From positions 2,700,001-2,764,000 of the forward strand of contig JAEMBT020000009.1 in the NCBI GenBank assembly GCA_018873245.2: a DNA stretch of 64,000 nt, written 5' to 3'. A program made the translations under genes and the position numbers. Shown piece after piece: positions 32,740-43,079 of the stretch. The notes under the pieces were generated by a model, which saw only the letters and a list, made by a program, of their open reading frames with translations, ran no database searches and had not been told where the DNA came from. This DNA comes from Archegozetes longisetosus (taxonomy: Eukaryota; Arthropoda; Arachnida; Sarcoptiformes; Trhypochthoniidae). The first letter of the stretch is position 1; the number at the start of each line of letters is the position of its first letter.

Positions 32740-33660
32740 ATAGCTTGTTTCATACAGTCAATAAAATATTAATGATTTTGGGTTATAATGGTGTAAGTTA
32801 TCAGGGAATAGAAGAGTTGATTATAATATTGTTATGTATAAACCAAAACTAAGTGATAAACATATCATTAATAATTGTTGTAGTATAGAACATTCAGTTG
32901 TATTGATAATTGAGATGGTCATTTATAAGCGTGAGGTTTGGCTATTTATGCATGGATGGAAAGTGCAAGTGATTATGACGTGTCAAAGCCATATCACGTA
33001 AAAAGATTTAACGGAGAAAAAATTGAAGCAATCTCATGTGGTTCTGATTACTCAGTGGCTTTATCCGAACCGTCTTAAGTAGAGATTGGAATAGATATGG
33101 CCAACTCTTATTGGAAAAAGAAGACTCTTACTCACCCAGAATTATCGAAGACAATTGCAAAGATTGGTAGCAATATGTTATCAAGTATCATGACTTTTGG
33201 ATGAAGAAATTAAGATAACGAAAGTCATAATATTATCTTTCAATAGAGTTATACTTCAAATCATCGAAAAAACCATACAAATACTGGGATAGATGAATTG
33301 AATCAAAATCAATCAGAAATAATAAGCCATTTGAGCTATGACATCGCAAGTGAATTATTAATTGAATTTCTAGGAGCTGTCGATTTTCTACATGAACAAT
33401 ACCTCTCATTATCTACAGAGACCTGGAACAAGCGAATATTGTGATAGCTAATGGAATGAATGGTAGATTTGTTAAGTTAGCTTACTTTGGTTTAGCAAAA
33501 TTTCACGATCTTGAGAGACAGTCTTATTGAAATTATACAGAGATGCGGACATACACCCTTCAAGAAGTTATAAATTCAAAAAATATGACGTTAAGGCGGA
33601 CACCTATAGCTTTGGGATCATTACTGAGGAACTATTCAATATTGACATTAATACGTAAGT
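32740..33660 (+). pseudogene. RCC1-repeat / protein-kinase fusion pseudogene
   Basis: First part (about 32880-33110): HSVVLIIE, then VSKPYHVKRFNGEKIEAISC followed by GSDYSVALSE, and DWNRYGQLLLEKEDSYSPRI, the pattern of RCC1 propeller blades (x-x-I-x-x-I-x-C-G-x-x-H/Y-S-x-A-L, then N-x-x-G-Q-L). Second part (about 33330-33650): SELLIEFLGAVDFLHEQ, YRDLEQANI (HRDLKPAN position), FVKLAYFGLAKFHDLE (KxxDFGLAK position), and KKYDVKADTYSFGIITEELF (subdomain IX). HRD reads YRD and the DFG Asp is Tyr, and there are several stops and frameshifts, so neither domain is functional. ACGTAAGT at 33651-33658 could be an old splice donor. RCC1 before kinase is the reverse of NEK8/NEK9. Confidence 0.7.
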
Positions 33661-34128
33661 CACTTAAATATCTTTTATAAACTTTTGACCAGAAGAACTT
33701 TATAAAGAGGAGCAAACTAAGTGATAAATATTCAGCAATTTGTAGACTTGTCGGTCAAACGACAGTCTTGAAGGCGAATTCACGACCAGATTAGGTCAGT
33801 TTTTGAGCGTGAAGTTTATAAACTTTGTGTTTAACTCAATTTTGAAGTAATAAACAAATTAAGTCAATTAAAGTTTATATTTCATTAGAACGAAACAAGA
33901 TTTAATAATAGAATGAGTTCTTAAAGTAATTTCTGATTAAGAAAGAACTTTTTGAAACTATTACTACAATTATATTTTTGGAAAATAGTTGACTATTTAT
34001 TAAATTAAATAAATTAATAACACGCGTTCTTAACAGAAGGTAAACTTTTGTTCGAAATCATTTCGATACTATAAAAATGAAATGGACACTTGTATTTAAC
34101 TCAAATTATTATTACAAAAAGTTTAGTT
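33661..34128. other. Spacer and 3' flank of zinc-finger paralogue 3
   Basis: No gene recognised. TTTATT at 33996-34001 (AATAAA on the minus strand) is a candidate polyadenylation signal 128 nt past the paralogue 3 stop. Confidence 0.35.
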
Positions 34129-35495
34129 TCATTTATGAATCTTAATGTGTTTTTGTAAATCTTCCGAACGAAAGCATTTGTGTTCACACCCGGGCCAATT
34201 ACAGACATATCTCCTATCGTTCTTATGAATTTTTAAGTGTCTGTCCAAAACAGCTTTTAATTTAAATTTCTTTCCGCATTCGGGCCAATCGCAGATGAAA
34301 TTTGTTTCTTGAGAATGAACACCCATTTTATGAGTTTTCAGACAACTCGATCTAATAGTGGTATATTCGCATCCGGGCCAATCACACGATAGAACCGGCG
34401 CTTCTTTTGTATGAATTTCTTTTCATGCTTTCTCAAACTATTCTTATTTTTGAAAACAGAATTACATCCATTGTATTGACACTTAAATAGAGGACGAATT
34501 GTTTGATGAGTCAGTGAATGATATTTGAGATCATAATTTGTTTTATAGTCTTTGAGACATCCCTCAAAAGAACACTTAAACGGTCTTTCATTTGAATGAC
34601 TGCTTTTGTGAAGAACTATCTCTCCTTTAGTTCTAGTTCTATGGCTACAGTTTGGATAGTCACAAGTGAAAGGCTTTTCGGTCGAGTGCGTAACAATATG
34701 TTTATTTAATTGACCACAAGTTTTATACTTTTTGTCACAATTGAAAAGATGACAAATAAATTTCTTTTCTGTCACGTGAACTAATTTAATGTGTCTCTTA
34801 AGCAGATATTGACCAGCGAACGCTTTACCACATCCCTCGTGAATGCATTTGCAAGGATTAAGTCCGATATGTCTGTTTTGATGCGCCAAAAATCGCTCTC
34901 TTTCACAAGTTTTATAATCACACCCGATTTGATCGCATTTATAAAACTTTTGAACGCCTTTCCAATATTTGGTTGATTTTTTCTCAGAACTATCGCTTTC
35001 GAGTTTACCCGAACATTGATTTTCTATATTTGTTGAATTAATTGATATTTCGTTTGAACCATTGGTCAATCGTTTGTTATTAATTGAATTTGTATTACTA
35101 ATACTTAGACAATTATTAACACCTTTTTGAAAGTTATCATAACTAGTCTTAAAGTGACCGCTTTCCCTTAAATTACTTGTGTTTGCGTTTTGTTCATTAG
35201 TACTAATAATAAGTATGTTATCTTCGGTTGAGTTGACTTCTTTCTTATTTAAAACTTCTTTATATTCGTTCTCTAATTGTTGTAATCGTTGAATTTCTTC
35301 TGAATTTAATTGGGACTTAAACTTTTGACAAATATTACTTAAATAGGATTTAACTTTAGTCAAGACATGCAGACACCTGTTCGCAAACAATAACTCGTTT
35401 TTAAGTGTTTCATTTTGTTGGCTCAATTGACCCAAAGTAGAGTTTGCTTTAATTGTTGCAATTTTATCACATATCGTATCACCATTCGTAATCAT
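34129..35495 (-). CDS. C2H2 zinc-finger protein, paralogue 3 (one frameshift)
   Basis: The ATG at 35495 starts the family N-terminus MITNGDTI with the coiled-coil motif NELLFANRCLHVLTKVKSYL. A Ser/Asn-rich linker and fingers 1-5 plus most of finger 6 follow. At plus-strand 34420-34423 a run of four T is one short relative to the paralogues, and the frame then stops at 34338. With one more base the frame continues through CDWPGCEYTT and the last two fingers (CDWPECGKKFK, CNWPGCEHKC) to the stop at 34129, giving nine fingers of the same types and order as 36121-37371. One indel in an otherwise intact frame: recent mutation or sequencing error. Upstream TTG-initiated residues are not needed. Confidence 0.87.
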
Positions 35496-35574
35496 CTTTA
35501 TTAAAATATGTGTCAATAATTAAATAATAACATAAAGTATTGAAGTGTTTATTTCCCTAGAATACATTTGAAAA

Positions 35575-35604
35575 GCGAAACATTCAAATTTAAGGGGTCT
35601 CTGC
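35575..35604 (-). promoter_or_regulatory. Conserved upstream element of zinc-finger paralogue 3
   Basis: GCGAAACATTCAAATTTAAG followed by GGGTCTCTGC matches the TTCAAAACA ... GAGGGGTTTTC element, about 97 bp upstream of the ATG at 35495. The most diverged of the four. Confidence 0.35.
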
Positions 35605-36120
35605 TATATTGCTAAAAATAACGGTACATTTAAATGTTAAAGTCTCAACTTTTAGTATTAAAATAGTTGTTTTTTGATTTATAAAATCATTTCTTAATCA
35701 CATACTTTTTGAAAGATTCACATAAGGAACTAACGAGTTTTCCTCAATAAATATGAAGAGTTATAAAGAAACTAATGCTAAATATTGACTAAAATCGAAC
35801 ATACGATCACATAAGTTTGTACTATGTCATTACTTTGTTTAGTTCCTTCATCAAATAGATCGTACAGTTGAAAACTTAATAGTCCGCGATAGCAACAGAA
35901 AAAAATTGTTACGTTCATTTGCCCACGATGCGCATCAATTGTTTGCCAAATTTTGTTTGTAACTTGCTTTAATATATCGAATTTTCTTTGAATAAGTTTC
36001 TTAATATGTTCAACATTATAGTCTGATGGAAAGCATTCCACGAGACATCACTTCTGGTTGCTATCGAGAATTATCAAGTTTTTGAGTGCAAGTTATATGT
36101 TCAATTCTAAAATAGAACTT
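35605..36120. other. Intergenic region between paralogues 3 and 4
   Basis: An 87-codon minus-strand frame (35778-36041) starts with GTG and has no recognised domain; not supported as a gene. Confidence 0.35.
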
Positions 36121-37371
36121 TTAATTATTGTTTGAACATTTTCTCATATGAGTCTTGATATGCGCTTTTAAGCCACTAGATTGTATGCATCGAAATTGAC
36201 ATCCAGGCCAATAACAGACAAACGGTTTATGATTTTTATGGATCATTAAGTGTTTCCTTAAAATGCATTCCCACCTGAACTTTTTTCCGCATTCGGGCCA
36301 ATCGCACGCGAAGTTCATTTCTTCCAAATGGACACCCATTTTATGAGCTTTTAAGACACTTGGTTTACGAGCCTTGTATTCGCATCCGGGCCAATCACAT
36401 GGTATAATCGGGGCTTTATTCTTGTGAACCTCTCTCTCGTGTTTTCTCAAGTTTTGTTTTGATTTGAAGTCAGACTTGCACCCATCGTATGAACACTTAA
36501 ACGAACGATCGATTCTATGACTCACTAAGTGACATTTAAGTGTATTTTTAGTTTTAAAGCTTTCGAGACATCCCTCAAGAGTGCATTTGAAGGGTTTATC
36601 ATCTGAATGCTTAGATTTATGAATATTGACTTGTCTTTTGTATCGAGCCCTATACTCGCAGTTTGGATAATCACAAGCGAATGGCTTTTCATTCCTATGT
36701 ATTTTCATGTGAGTGTTATATTGGTTTAAAAGTTTGAACTTTCTTCCACAATTCAAAACTTTACATTCGATAGTCTCCTGTAAAGTGTGCACAAATCGAG
36801 TGTGAGAACTAAGAGATTTTTGGCTGACAAATGTCTTATTACATCCATCGAAAGTGCATTCATAAGGTTTAAGCCCTTTGTGTCTGTTTTGATGTCCTAA
36901 CAGTGTTTCTTTGGCTGTAGTCTTATAATTACATCCAATTTGATTGCATTGGTAATATTTTTCAACTCTTTTCCGCTTTTGTTTTGTTTGCTGCTCACAG
37001 ATATCGATGTCTTCTACCTGTCCGTTATTTGAATTGCTATCATGACTAACGTTTGTAGCGATTGGATTACTATTACTTTCGGATACTTGACTGGAGTCAT
37101 TTTGATCACTATTATTTTTATGAATTTGTTGCAGTACACGTTTATACTGATTCTCCAATTCTTGTAATTTTCGAGTTTCTTCTGAATTGAATTCTGGTTT
37201 CAATTTATCGCATATAATGTCCAAAATAGACTTAAATATTTGACATATGTTTAAACTTTTTGTTGCGTATAATAATTGACTTTTAAGCCTTTTGTTTTCT
37301 TCAATCAATTCGCCGTTTTTACCGTTGGTTTCAATTATAGATAATTTATCATTAATTTCGTTATTCGTCAT
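36121..37371 (-). CDS. C2H2 zinc-finger protein, paralogue 4 (intact, 9 fingers)
   Basis: 416-residue frame from the ATG at 37371 (a GTG three bases earlier is unlikely to be used). Residues 1-75 carry the family module (ENKRLKSQLLYATKSLNICQ, IFKSILDIICDKLKPEFNSE). A polar linker and a basic KQKRKR patch, a likely nuclear localisation signal, follow near residue 130. Nine contiguous TFIIIA-type fingers then run to the C-terminus in the order CNQIGCNYKT, CTFDGCNKTF, CKVLNCGRKFK, CDYPNCEYRAR, CTLEGCLESFKT, CSYDGCKSDFK, CDWPGCEYKAR, CDWPECGKKF, CYWPGCQFRC. Likely a nuclear DNA-binding protein. It serves as the reference for judging the other copies. Confidence 0.92.
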   Translation of the reverse strand: MTNNEINDKLSIIETNGKNGELIEENKRLKSQLLYATKSLNICQIFKSILDIICDKLKPEFNSEETRKLQELENQYKRVLQQIHKNNSDQNDSSQVSESNSNPIATNVSHDSNSNNGQVEDIDICEQQTKQKRKRVEKYYQCNQIGCNYKTTAKETLLGHQNRHKGLKPYECTFDGCNKTFVSQKSLSSHTRFVHTLQETIECKVLNCGRKFKLLNQYNTHMKIHRNEKPFACDYPNCEYRARYKRQVNIHKSKHSDDKPFKCTLEGCLESFKTKNTLKCHLVSHRIDRSFKCSYDGCKSDFKSKQNLRKHEREVHKNKAPIIPCDWPGCEYKARKPSVLKAHKMGVHLEEMNFACDWPECGKKFRWECILRKHLMIHKNHKPFVCYWPGCQFRCIQSSGLKAHIKTHMRKCSNNN

Positions 37372-37447
37372 CACTTTTACGAAATTGACTGTAAAATAGT
37401 AATAATTAAACGAAAAGAAATACTAAGTGTTTACTTGTTTGAACACG

Positions 37448-37515
37448 TTTCAAAATACGTTTCAAAACAAAGCATTGCACAGCACATTGAGGGGTTTTCT
37501 CACATTACTTAAACT
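37448..37515 (-). promoter_or_regulatory. Conserved upstream element of zinc-finger paralogue 4
   Basis: TTTCAAAATACGTTTCAAAA then GAGGGGTTTTCTCACATTAC and TTAAACTT, about 116 bp upstream of the ATG. Best match to the element of paralogue 1 (GGGGTTTT then TTAAACT). Confidence 0.4.
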
Positions 37516-37612
37516 TAAATTTTATAAACAGTAAAAATCGTGTCATTTTACTTTTAAATTAATTTGAAGTTGAGTTGCATTGAAAAATATTAAAATTAGT
37601 TGTTTCAAACGT

Positions 37613-37775
37613 AAAAACATTACCAATAAAAGCCTTAACACTTATCCTATGCCTTTAATTGTTAACAAATTTAATTTGAACTTTAGTAGAAAACAAAGTG
37701 ATCAATTACTGATGGACTACGGCACATCTTCCACTTTACCGACTGGCTCACTGTTTGACCGCCGGGAAAGTGGGT
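37613..37775 (+). repeat. Dispersed repeat fragment shared with 43376-43505
   Basis: ACCAATAAAAGYCTTAAYAC, TTTTAATTGTTAACAAATTT and GACTGGCTCAC occur in the same order in both places. Probably part of the Merlin-type element that follows. Confidence 0.6.
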
Positions 37776-37879
37776 AGTCCTGTAAACGTAAGTACAACCG
37801 TGGAAGGCTTCTTCGTATAAATTTACCTAAAAATTGATCAGCCAAGCGGTCGCCAGCCGATATTCTGGACCGCCCAGAT

Positions 37880-38362
37880 ATTGAAAACAGCCGTAATTAG
37901 GTTGAACGGATATCTGGGCTATGGATTTTTGGCCTATTTTTGCGCCACCAATTGGAAGTTAAAGAGATTCCGGAGTGTCACTACTTTATGGTTAGACGTT
38001 GTGACTAACAAACTCTTCTTCCGATCATCTAAAGTGAGTTGGCTATTGGAGCTTGAGTCTGGTCGGACGAATGGGCTGCTTACCGATGTCCAAATGCAAA
38101 TGGTTATGAACATGACATCTTCAAACATCAGCATAATTTCTTGAATCCTGACAGCGGTATTAACACTCAAACAGTAGAATATCTATTGGGCCACCTAAAG
38201 TTCAAGATTTTCTATCGTATGCACGGAACCACGTCTGATCTTTTACCAAGTTACCTTGCGGAAGCGTGGTGGTGGTCAATTAATGAAAAGCCGAATAAAT
38301 TATTAATAATACATCGTGATATTCGCAGTTTTTCTGTAATTTTTTATCCCTTTATTTTATGA
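37880..38362 (+). pseudogene. Merlin-type (ISXO2/IS1595-like) transposase remnant
   Basis: First frame: VIRLNGYLGYGFLAYFCATN, LWLDVVTNKLFF and SWLLELESGRTNGL. Next frame after about 38110: HNFLNPDSGINTQTVEYLLG HLKFKI, then GTTSDLLPSYLAEAWW and a C-terminal tail to the stop at 38362. The N-P-x-S/T-G-x-x-T-Q-x-x-E-x-L-W/L-x-x-L/K block plus the L-P-S-Y-L-x-E tail is the ISXO2-like domain seen in IS1016/Merlin transposases. The catalytic Glu is in TVEYL. One frameshift and truncation make it inactive. The tail is repeated at 50066-50179. Confidence 0.65.
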
Positions 38363-39076
38363 ACTTTATCATAGTATTTATTCTTTTACACCATATACTT
38401 TATAGATTTCATGAATTTTATACATGAACAAATTTCATAGATAAGGGGTATTGTGTAAGCTTTTAATGATTAGTAATTCTTCATATATTCATACTGGGAT
38501 CGAACGCTACAGTTATAATTGCTTACTATGATCACTGGGATCGCATGCTACGTCATTATCCAATGAATATATAACATAGAATGTTCAGGTATTCCATACA
38601 GGACGACCAGATTGAGATCGATGTAATGAGGGATAAAATTTTTCAAAGGGTCCCCCATTAATTTAAAAATAATTATTTGGATGCCAGAAGAACATGAATT
38701 TATTATTAAATTGAATTTCTATAAAGGTTACGAAATTATAAACTTTTTACTTGATTTAATAGCATCTAATAATTTTTTGTTGAAATTTATTATACTTTTA
38801 TTGAATTAGTCTTAAGTATAAAAGTAGTCAACTTCTCAATAAGATTGATAAAACTACTCTTACCCCAGGGATCTAATTTATGTGTGAAATAACTGGTTCC
38901 TAGAACTATCTCAAAATAATTTTCTCATTTGGACAATTATGATTATTTGTTAGGTTAAAATATCTGTGGAATGTGGGACAAATGCGTCCCACATCGAGGG
39001 CTTGCATATTGTGGGACGAAGCCACTTAATGAGGGACTGCCCCGCACCATGAGAGATGTTTCGTCACCCTGATTCA
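38249..39076. repeat. Left flank of duplicon A (Merlin tail and downstream sequence)
   Basis: From the Merlin tail (AGTTACCTTGCGGAAGCGTG) through the GTCACCCTGATTCA block, this matches 50066-50531 joined to 56018-56381. There it is split by the young gypsy element. It precedes chitinase copy A as 56018-56381 precedes copy C. Confidence 0.8.
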
Positions 39077-39657
39077 ATACCGTATTTTGATGAATCTGGG
39101 CTAATGGGTATGAATAGATTCTCGGGCTCCCACTCTTAATTGTGATACGTCATTTGATTTGAATCGTCGAGCTGAAAATTTTGATACCACACCTGATCCC
39201 AACCCGAACCAAACCTGATTTGAACTAAAGTATAATAGGTTAAGTCGCGAAGCGACTTAACCTATCATCCCTCAGTTTATACAAGGCTTGCTTGGGTTAC
39301 AACTTGAGAAACCCAGGTTTATCCATTACGAGGTACTAAACCGAGCAAACGTGGATATCTCGAGAACTATTTATGATGATTGGTCAAGTGAGGTATCAAA
39401 TCGCTCAGTTCGATGTTCTGAGTCCAATGATATATCACTTGTCGTGGTCAGCCACTCTCGTCGGGAGTTGACCAGAAGTGGTCAAGTGTGGTGTTAAAAT
39501 GTTCTGCTCGACGAACTGAATCTAATAGTGTATCACATTTGGGGGTAAGGGGTTGAGAACACCTTAGACCCACTAGCCTGGATTGATCGCCGTATTTAAA
39601 TATGCGCCCAGTATTGTACTTAATAAGTGCATTGCAGTTGAAAATAGGAAAACTAAC
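39077..39657. mobile_element. 581-bp insertion in duplicon A, fold-back type
   Basis: Absent from duplicon C, where GATTCA at 56373-56378 is followed almost directly by AATGAAGCACGC at 56382. It contains an inverted pair of about 55 bp (around 39140-39195 and 39475-39535, with GTCGAGC and CCACAC cores). A 31-nt hairpin, ATAGGTTAAGTCGC, GAA, then the exact complement, sits near 39237-39267. Confidence 0.55.
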
Positions 39658-39791
39658 AATGAAGCACGCAAACGATCGTAGTGATAATTAAATGAGCAAA
39701 CTATGAGCATGAAAAGCAAATTAATTTTATTATAAGTTTATTCAATTAAATCTATTTTATCAGTTGGAGAGAAATGATTAATTGCTAAATG

Positions 39792-41094
39792 TTATTCACA
39801 GCCATAAGTATCCGGATTAGAACCTTTACGGAACAATCCATAATTAGCTGCTCTTATAAGTGGTCTATCAATTGCACAACAGGTGCGGTTGATGTCGTCT
39901 TGACTGATTTCCCAAATAAAAATTCCACCGAAACCATTATCACGAACCCATTCGGCTTTTCTGATGAGAGAAAATATTTAAAATTCACTAAACGTTAGGA
40001 AATCATAAAACTAATTCATTGTTTACTGCTTTATTCTGTTCGCGTCATCATAACCAACCCATTGATCGCCTTTATAAGCAATCGGTCCATCAGGATGCAC
40101 ATACTCTTTATTCCAACCATTAATCTTGATATTAGGGCAAATAGTTGAGTATGGTTGTGCACTACTGGCAGTGACTGGCGCTCCGATTCCGTGTTGGTTC
40201 GGGTCTAGTAATGTAAATGATATTCCATAAAAGGGAACACCCATTAATAGTTTGCTTTTGGTTATATGTGTTAGCCACCAGTTCATTGTATTTTTGGACC
40301 AATCGAAGCCCTAATGATGACCTGTTTTTCCGGCCCACATCCCGGCATTATCGTAGGTCATGACATTTACGTAATCAAGAGAACTAAATTTGATCATCAA
40401 TTAAGTGAACAAACATGCTTAAGTCAATTAAATTCTTTTGAATTCCTTAATAACTATTTAGCACAGAGTAATCATAGGCCTTATCTGCCAACCATCGGCC
40501 ACTATTTACTGCCACAGACAATGATAGTTTAGGTTCTTGTCTATCAAATGAAGCTCTGAGTTCCTGATCAAAAATATTTATTCTTAATGTTCTATCAAAA
40601 TCAAGTTTTCAAATTTAGATTACCTGAAGAAGTGATGAGAAGTTTTGTTTATCAGTTTTAGGACCAGCCTTACAGTCTGATTGCCAGCAAACTGGGAATT
40701 CCCAATCCAGATCTAGACCATCAAATCTGTATTGCTTCAGAAATTGAGTCGATTGTTGAACAAAATCAGCTCTTGATTGGGAGTTAGATACCATACGAGA
40801 ATACTTATCCCCAGCGCTATCGGCCCAACCACCCAAAGCCAGGATGATCTTCAAATTAATATTGACTAATTTGAGATCATGGACTTTTCGGACAATATCC
40901 ACTTCAATACTAGTGTCATTGAATCTTATTAGCAGCGAGTTTTGATCTAATATCGCGAATGAATAGTGAATATGAGTACATAGATTGGGATCTATGCTAT
41001 GGATGGGCTGATTGTGCATCCAATAACAGACTATTCTTTGTTCACAATGAACTTGGATTAACATCAGGAGTAAGGAAAACACTTTCAATAACAT
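39792..41094 (-). pseudogene. GH18 chitinase, copy A (nonsense codon and lost splice donor)
   Basis: Four exons by comparison with copy B: 40624-41094, 40454-40563, 40027-40383, 39792-39960 (phases 0, 2, 2). Exon 1 encodes a signal peptide (MLLKVFSLLLMLIQVHC) and the N-terminal half of the GH18 barrel with LALGGWA and the catalytic DGLDLDWEFP. Exon 3 has VMTYDNAG, exon 4 GGIFIWEISQDD. Two lesions: the intron 2 donor, GTATTA in copies B and C, is TTATTA here (plus-strand 40452-40453), and exon 3 has TAG at plus-strand 40311-40313 after GKTGHH. Unlikely to make active enzyme. The left flank (Merlin tail) is shared with copy C. Confidence 0.88.
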
Positions 41095-41196
41095 TGTTCT
41101 CGTATAGTGCAGTCTGAGATACTGTAAGAATAATACTTTAAATATCACTACTTACTATCAATACTTTAAACAATAGTGAAAAAAGAAGTTATCTCG

Positions 41197-41205
41197 CCTT
41201 TTATA
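41197..41205 (-). promoter_or_regulatory. TATA box of chitinase copy A
   Basis: TATAAAAGG on the minus strand, about 103 bp upstream of the ATG at 41094, within a block conserved in copies B and C. A start site about 30 bp downstream would give a leader of about 70 nt. Confidence 0.6.
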
Positions 41206-41965
41206 CTTGTTAGGATTGAAAGAAATTCAGGCTTAAGTCAACAAATAATCAGTCAGTTACTAATGTTTACAAGAAACAAATTTCAAAAAACCTACTCATT
41301 CCGAATAGGTTATCAGAAAACTTACTTCCAGTAAAGTATGAGCAGTAGATTATAATTTTAATCAGATTTTAAAGCTATCTATTACACTATTGCAAATTTA
41401 TTGCATTAATTACGAAATAGAATGCTTTGAATGACGAAAAGTACTCGTTTGGTTGTTATCAGTTCTGTATTGAACAAACTTTTGACTGATATCCTATTGA
41501 ACTTGAAATCAAAGTATCAGAAAAACAAATTGCAAACACATAAACATTGGACTAGTCAACTGACAAATTACACTTGTATTCGTAAACAATCATCTAACGC
41601 AAACAGTAATCTTAATCCTCATTTAATAAGATTAATGATATTCTTGGTCTTATCTATCGATCATTTTTTCATAAAATAGAATTCAGATCAAAACATTTTT
41701 ATTGGAAATTGTGACCTAGTAGTTCTTAGATTTTCTAGTGGCTTCAGAATCAATGAAATGATGTCACTTTCCATTTGATCACAGTTGAAGTGGCAGATCA
41801 GTAGAAAATTTTTAATCAACGATTTTCTGGAAAAGGATTGTTGCAGTTCAGTAAAATTCACAATATATATACATAAAGATTAATCTTAAAGATTAATACA
41901 AAACAGGTTTTAAATTGAGTCTTAATAAAAGTTTGAACCATTCAAATATTATTATGAGTATATAT

Positions 41966-42220
41966 GATGCATTTGATTCAGTAACGACTTGTGTGGAGAT
42001 ATAAGGTTCATCGGATTATTGCACTAAATTAATGTTTAGGTCTTACTTTACATTCAGACAAATTTTCATAATATGTTTCAATGAGAAAAATATGATTAAA
42101 TCGGCAAAAATGTTGTCTCTAATTCCTATAGAAAAGCATTACAACTAAGATTTGTTTTGCACTTATACATCATATGAGTATGTTAACTGCATATTTCATT
42201 TATTTATGCAATACTAACTA
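41966..42220. other. Spacer right of duplicon A
   Basis: Similarity to duplicons B and C ends at GAGTATATAT near 41966. No feature recognised up to the palindrome. Confidence 0.4.
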
Positions 42221-42979
42221 TGGACCCTCGGCAGCGAACGGCACAAATTTGAAAATTTTTTTTTACAAAACCATTCTTAGGCACACTACAAAACACATAT
42301 CAAAAAATTAGCTGCCAACGCGTTACGTAACATATATTTTTTTGAAATTTAATTTTTTCAAGTTCTATGGATTACTGTTTGAATGCAGGGTTAATCAAAT
42401 AGCCTTCATGGCGCTGAGGTAGAGTGTTTGATATTAAACATCTAGGTCTCGGGTTCGATACTTTGATTTCCAAATTTTCTTTACCTCTGAAACTTTAGTA
42501 ACTTTAATTTTTTGACATATTTTATATGCAAAATGTGTTTTTATTTGTAAACAAATCGTTTAAATACTATTCAATTGTGAAATTTGTTAATTCACTGACA
42601 ATATTAAATGAATTCATTTTCACAATTGAATAGTATTTAAACGATTTGTTTACAAATAAAAACACATTTTGCATATAAAATATGTCAAAAAATTAAAGTT
42701 ACTAAAGTTTCAGAGGTAAAGAAAATTTGGAAATCAAAGTATCGAACCCGAGACCTAGATGTTTAATATCAAACACTCTACCTCAGCGCCATGAAGGCTA
42801 TTTGATTAATCCTGCATTCAAACAGTAATCGATAGAACTTGAAAAAATTAAATTTAAAAAAAATATATGTTACGTAACGCGTTGGCAGCTAATTTTTTGA
42901 TATGTGTTTTGTAGTGTGCCTAAGAATGGTTTTGTAAAAAAAAATTTTCAAATTTGTGCCGTTCGCTGCCGAGGGTCCA
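42221..42979. mobile_element. 759-bp near-perfect palindrome with tRNA-like segments
   Basis: Ends TGGACCCTCGGCAGCGAACG and the exact complement. Arms of about 360 bp differ at only a handful of places, and the centre is near 42600. Each arm holds a tRNA-like stretch (annotated below) in opposite orientation. No coding remnant. Likely a MITE or an inverted-dimer element. Confidence 0.8.
42403..42475 (+). other. tRNA-like sequence with A and B boxes (left arm)
   Basis: TGGCGCTGAGGTAGAGTG at 42409-42426 resembles a pol III A box/D arm. TGTTT, six bases, AAACA could form an anticodon stem. GGGTTCGATAC at 42451-42461 matches the B box/T loop. The T stem does not pair and the acceptor arm is not closed, so this is tRNA-derived (SINE-like) rather than a working tRNA. 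Its mirror image is at about 42727-42797 on the minus strand. Confidence 0.45.
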
Positions 42980-43079
42980 TTGTAAGTTAAATGTGAGTCA
43001 ATTATTTACAAACTCTTGAGATAAAACTTTATTTTTTTGTTTACGTTAATTTTTTTATTTTTAAAATCTTAAAATGTGT

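Noticed and set aside
35778-36041. 87-codon frame between zinc-finger paralogues 3 and 4
   Set aside because: Starts with GTG, has no recognised domain, and does not recur upstream of the other paralogues.
41431-41679. Frame of 67-82 codons repeated upstream of each chitinase copy (41431, 47476, 58142)
   Set aside because: It is conserved only because the whole duplicon is conserved. No motif, and differences among copies are not biased toward silent sites by eye.
42403-42475. A functional tRNA gene
   Set aside because: A and B boxes are present, but the T stem and acceptor stem do not pair. More likely a tRNA-derived repeat.
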